NCBI GenBank assembly: GCA_965262705.1
Contig: OZ253556.1
Span: forward strand, 682,001-746,000
Direction: 5' to 3'
DNA length: 64,000 nucleotides
DNA from: UJ101 sp965262705
GTDB taxonomy: Bacteria > Bacteroidota > Bacteroidia > Flavobacteriales > UJ101
A program made the position numbers and the translations under genes. A model generated the notes under the pieces. It saw only the letters and a program-made list of their open reading frames with translations, was not told where the DNA came from and ran no database searches. Below are positions 63,839 to 64,000 of the stretch, in pieces (position 1 is the stretch's first letter; each line of letters opens with the position of its first letter).

Positions 63839-64000
63839 AAGACCGTTGTACAATAGCCATTCCGTGTTTGATTACTTTATTTTGTACTTTTCATTTTTTA
63901 TTTTGAGAACTTTAGATTTGCTGACTTACAGTTGCAAAATAAATAAAAAAATATGAACCCGAAAGCATCTAACTTCAAACTGCTTCCTTCTCAAAAAATT
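63839..64000. mobile_element. Repeat-family elements running off the window end
   Basis: AAGACCGTTGTACAATAGCC at 63839 looks like a degraded terminus. From 63905, GAGAACTTTAGATTTGCTGA, then CTTACAGTTGCAAAATAAAT joins short-form sequence to long-form core (AAGCATCTAACTTCAAACTG, CTTCTCAAAAAATT), which is cut by the window end. Confidence 0.7.

Overview
The window looks like the chromosome of a low-GC member of the Bacteroidota, most likely a flavobacterium. The support is a SusC/SusD pair, TAnnTTTG/TTTG-type promoters, two GH92 mannosidases, a Tricorn-like S41 protease and the local orders rplM-rpsI-rpsB-tsf and alaS / M23 / merR. Core genes are intact. At least eight accessory genes are broken, and one repeat family is scattered through most intergenic gaps, so the genome appears to be shedding accessory functions while small mobile elements spread.

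Layout. 1-11.5 kb is an AT-rich defence island ending at a tRNA(CAU) gene. It holds an HTH regulator (cut by the window edge), a GIY-YIG-family protein without its nuclease core, a DUF262/DUF1524 (GmrSD-like) nuclease, a DUF1508 protein, and an operon of a single-chain type ISP restriction-modification enzyme, a Mug-like DNA glycosylase, a COG4694-type ATPase and a truncated DUF2130 gene. 11.6-18 kb has kbl and a haem operon (hmuT-U-V-S-chaN). 18.2-25.7 kb is a CusABC-type metal-efflux cluster with an AraC-type regulator and a small Cys-rich exported protein. 26-28.3 kb has rsmG and a Cys/Met-metabolism PLP enzyme. 28.5-32 kb holds a broken NucS/DUF5655-like gene, a pentapeptide-repeat membrane protein and an IS5-like insertion sequence whose transposase is frameshifted. 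32-36.6 kb is a susC-susD pair. 36.8-42.5 kb holds tsf, rpsB, rpsI, rplM, an MFS transporter, coaD and ddl. 42.7-45.6 kb has tRNA-His and metE behind an apparent leader-peptide attenuator. 45.7-46.5 kb holds a 19-copy 21-bp minisatellite inside repeat-element sequence. 46.5-54.2 kb has GH92, GH28, a dead type II restriction-modification pair and a second GH92. 54.2-63.8 kb has an aspartate aminotransferase, alaS, an M23 peptidase, a MerR regulator and the Tricorn-like protease.

The two signals that stand out most are the following. (1) A family of short elements (47-235 bp) has termini GAGACCGTTGCA...TGCAACGGTCTC, nearly the same as the ends of the resident IS5-like element. Seven copies have perfect direct repeats at the flanks (5 bp in six copies, 6 bp in one), which marks them as non-autonomous transposed elements. 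(2) The metE leader has a promoter with ideal TTTG-N19-TAnnTTTG spacing, a 29-codon ORF with two clustered Met codons, an intrinsic terminator, and a segment in the ORF complementary to the 5' arm of that terminator. This is the arrangement expected for Met-responsive transcription attenuation.
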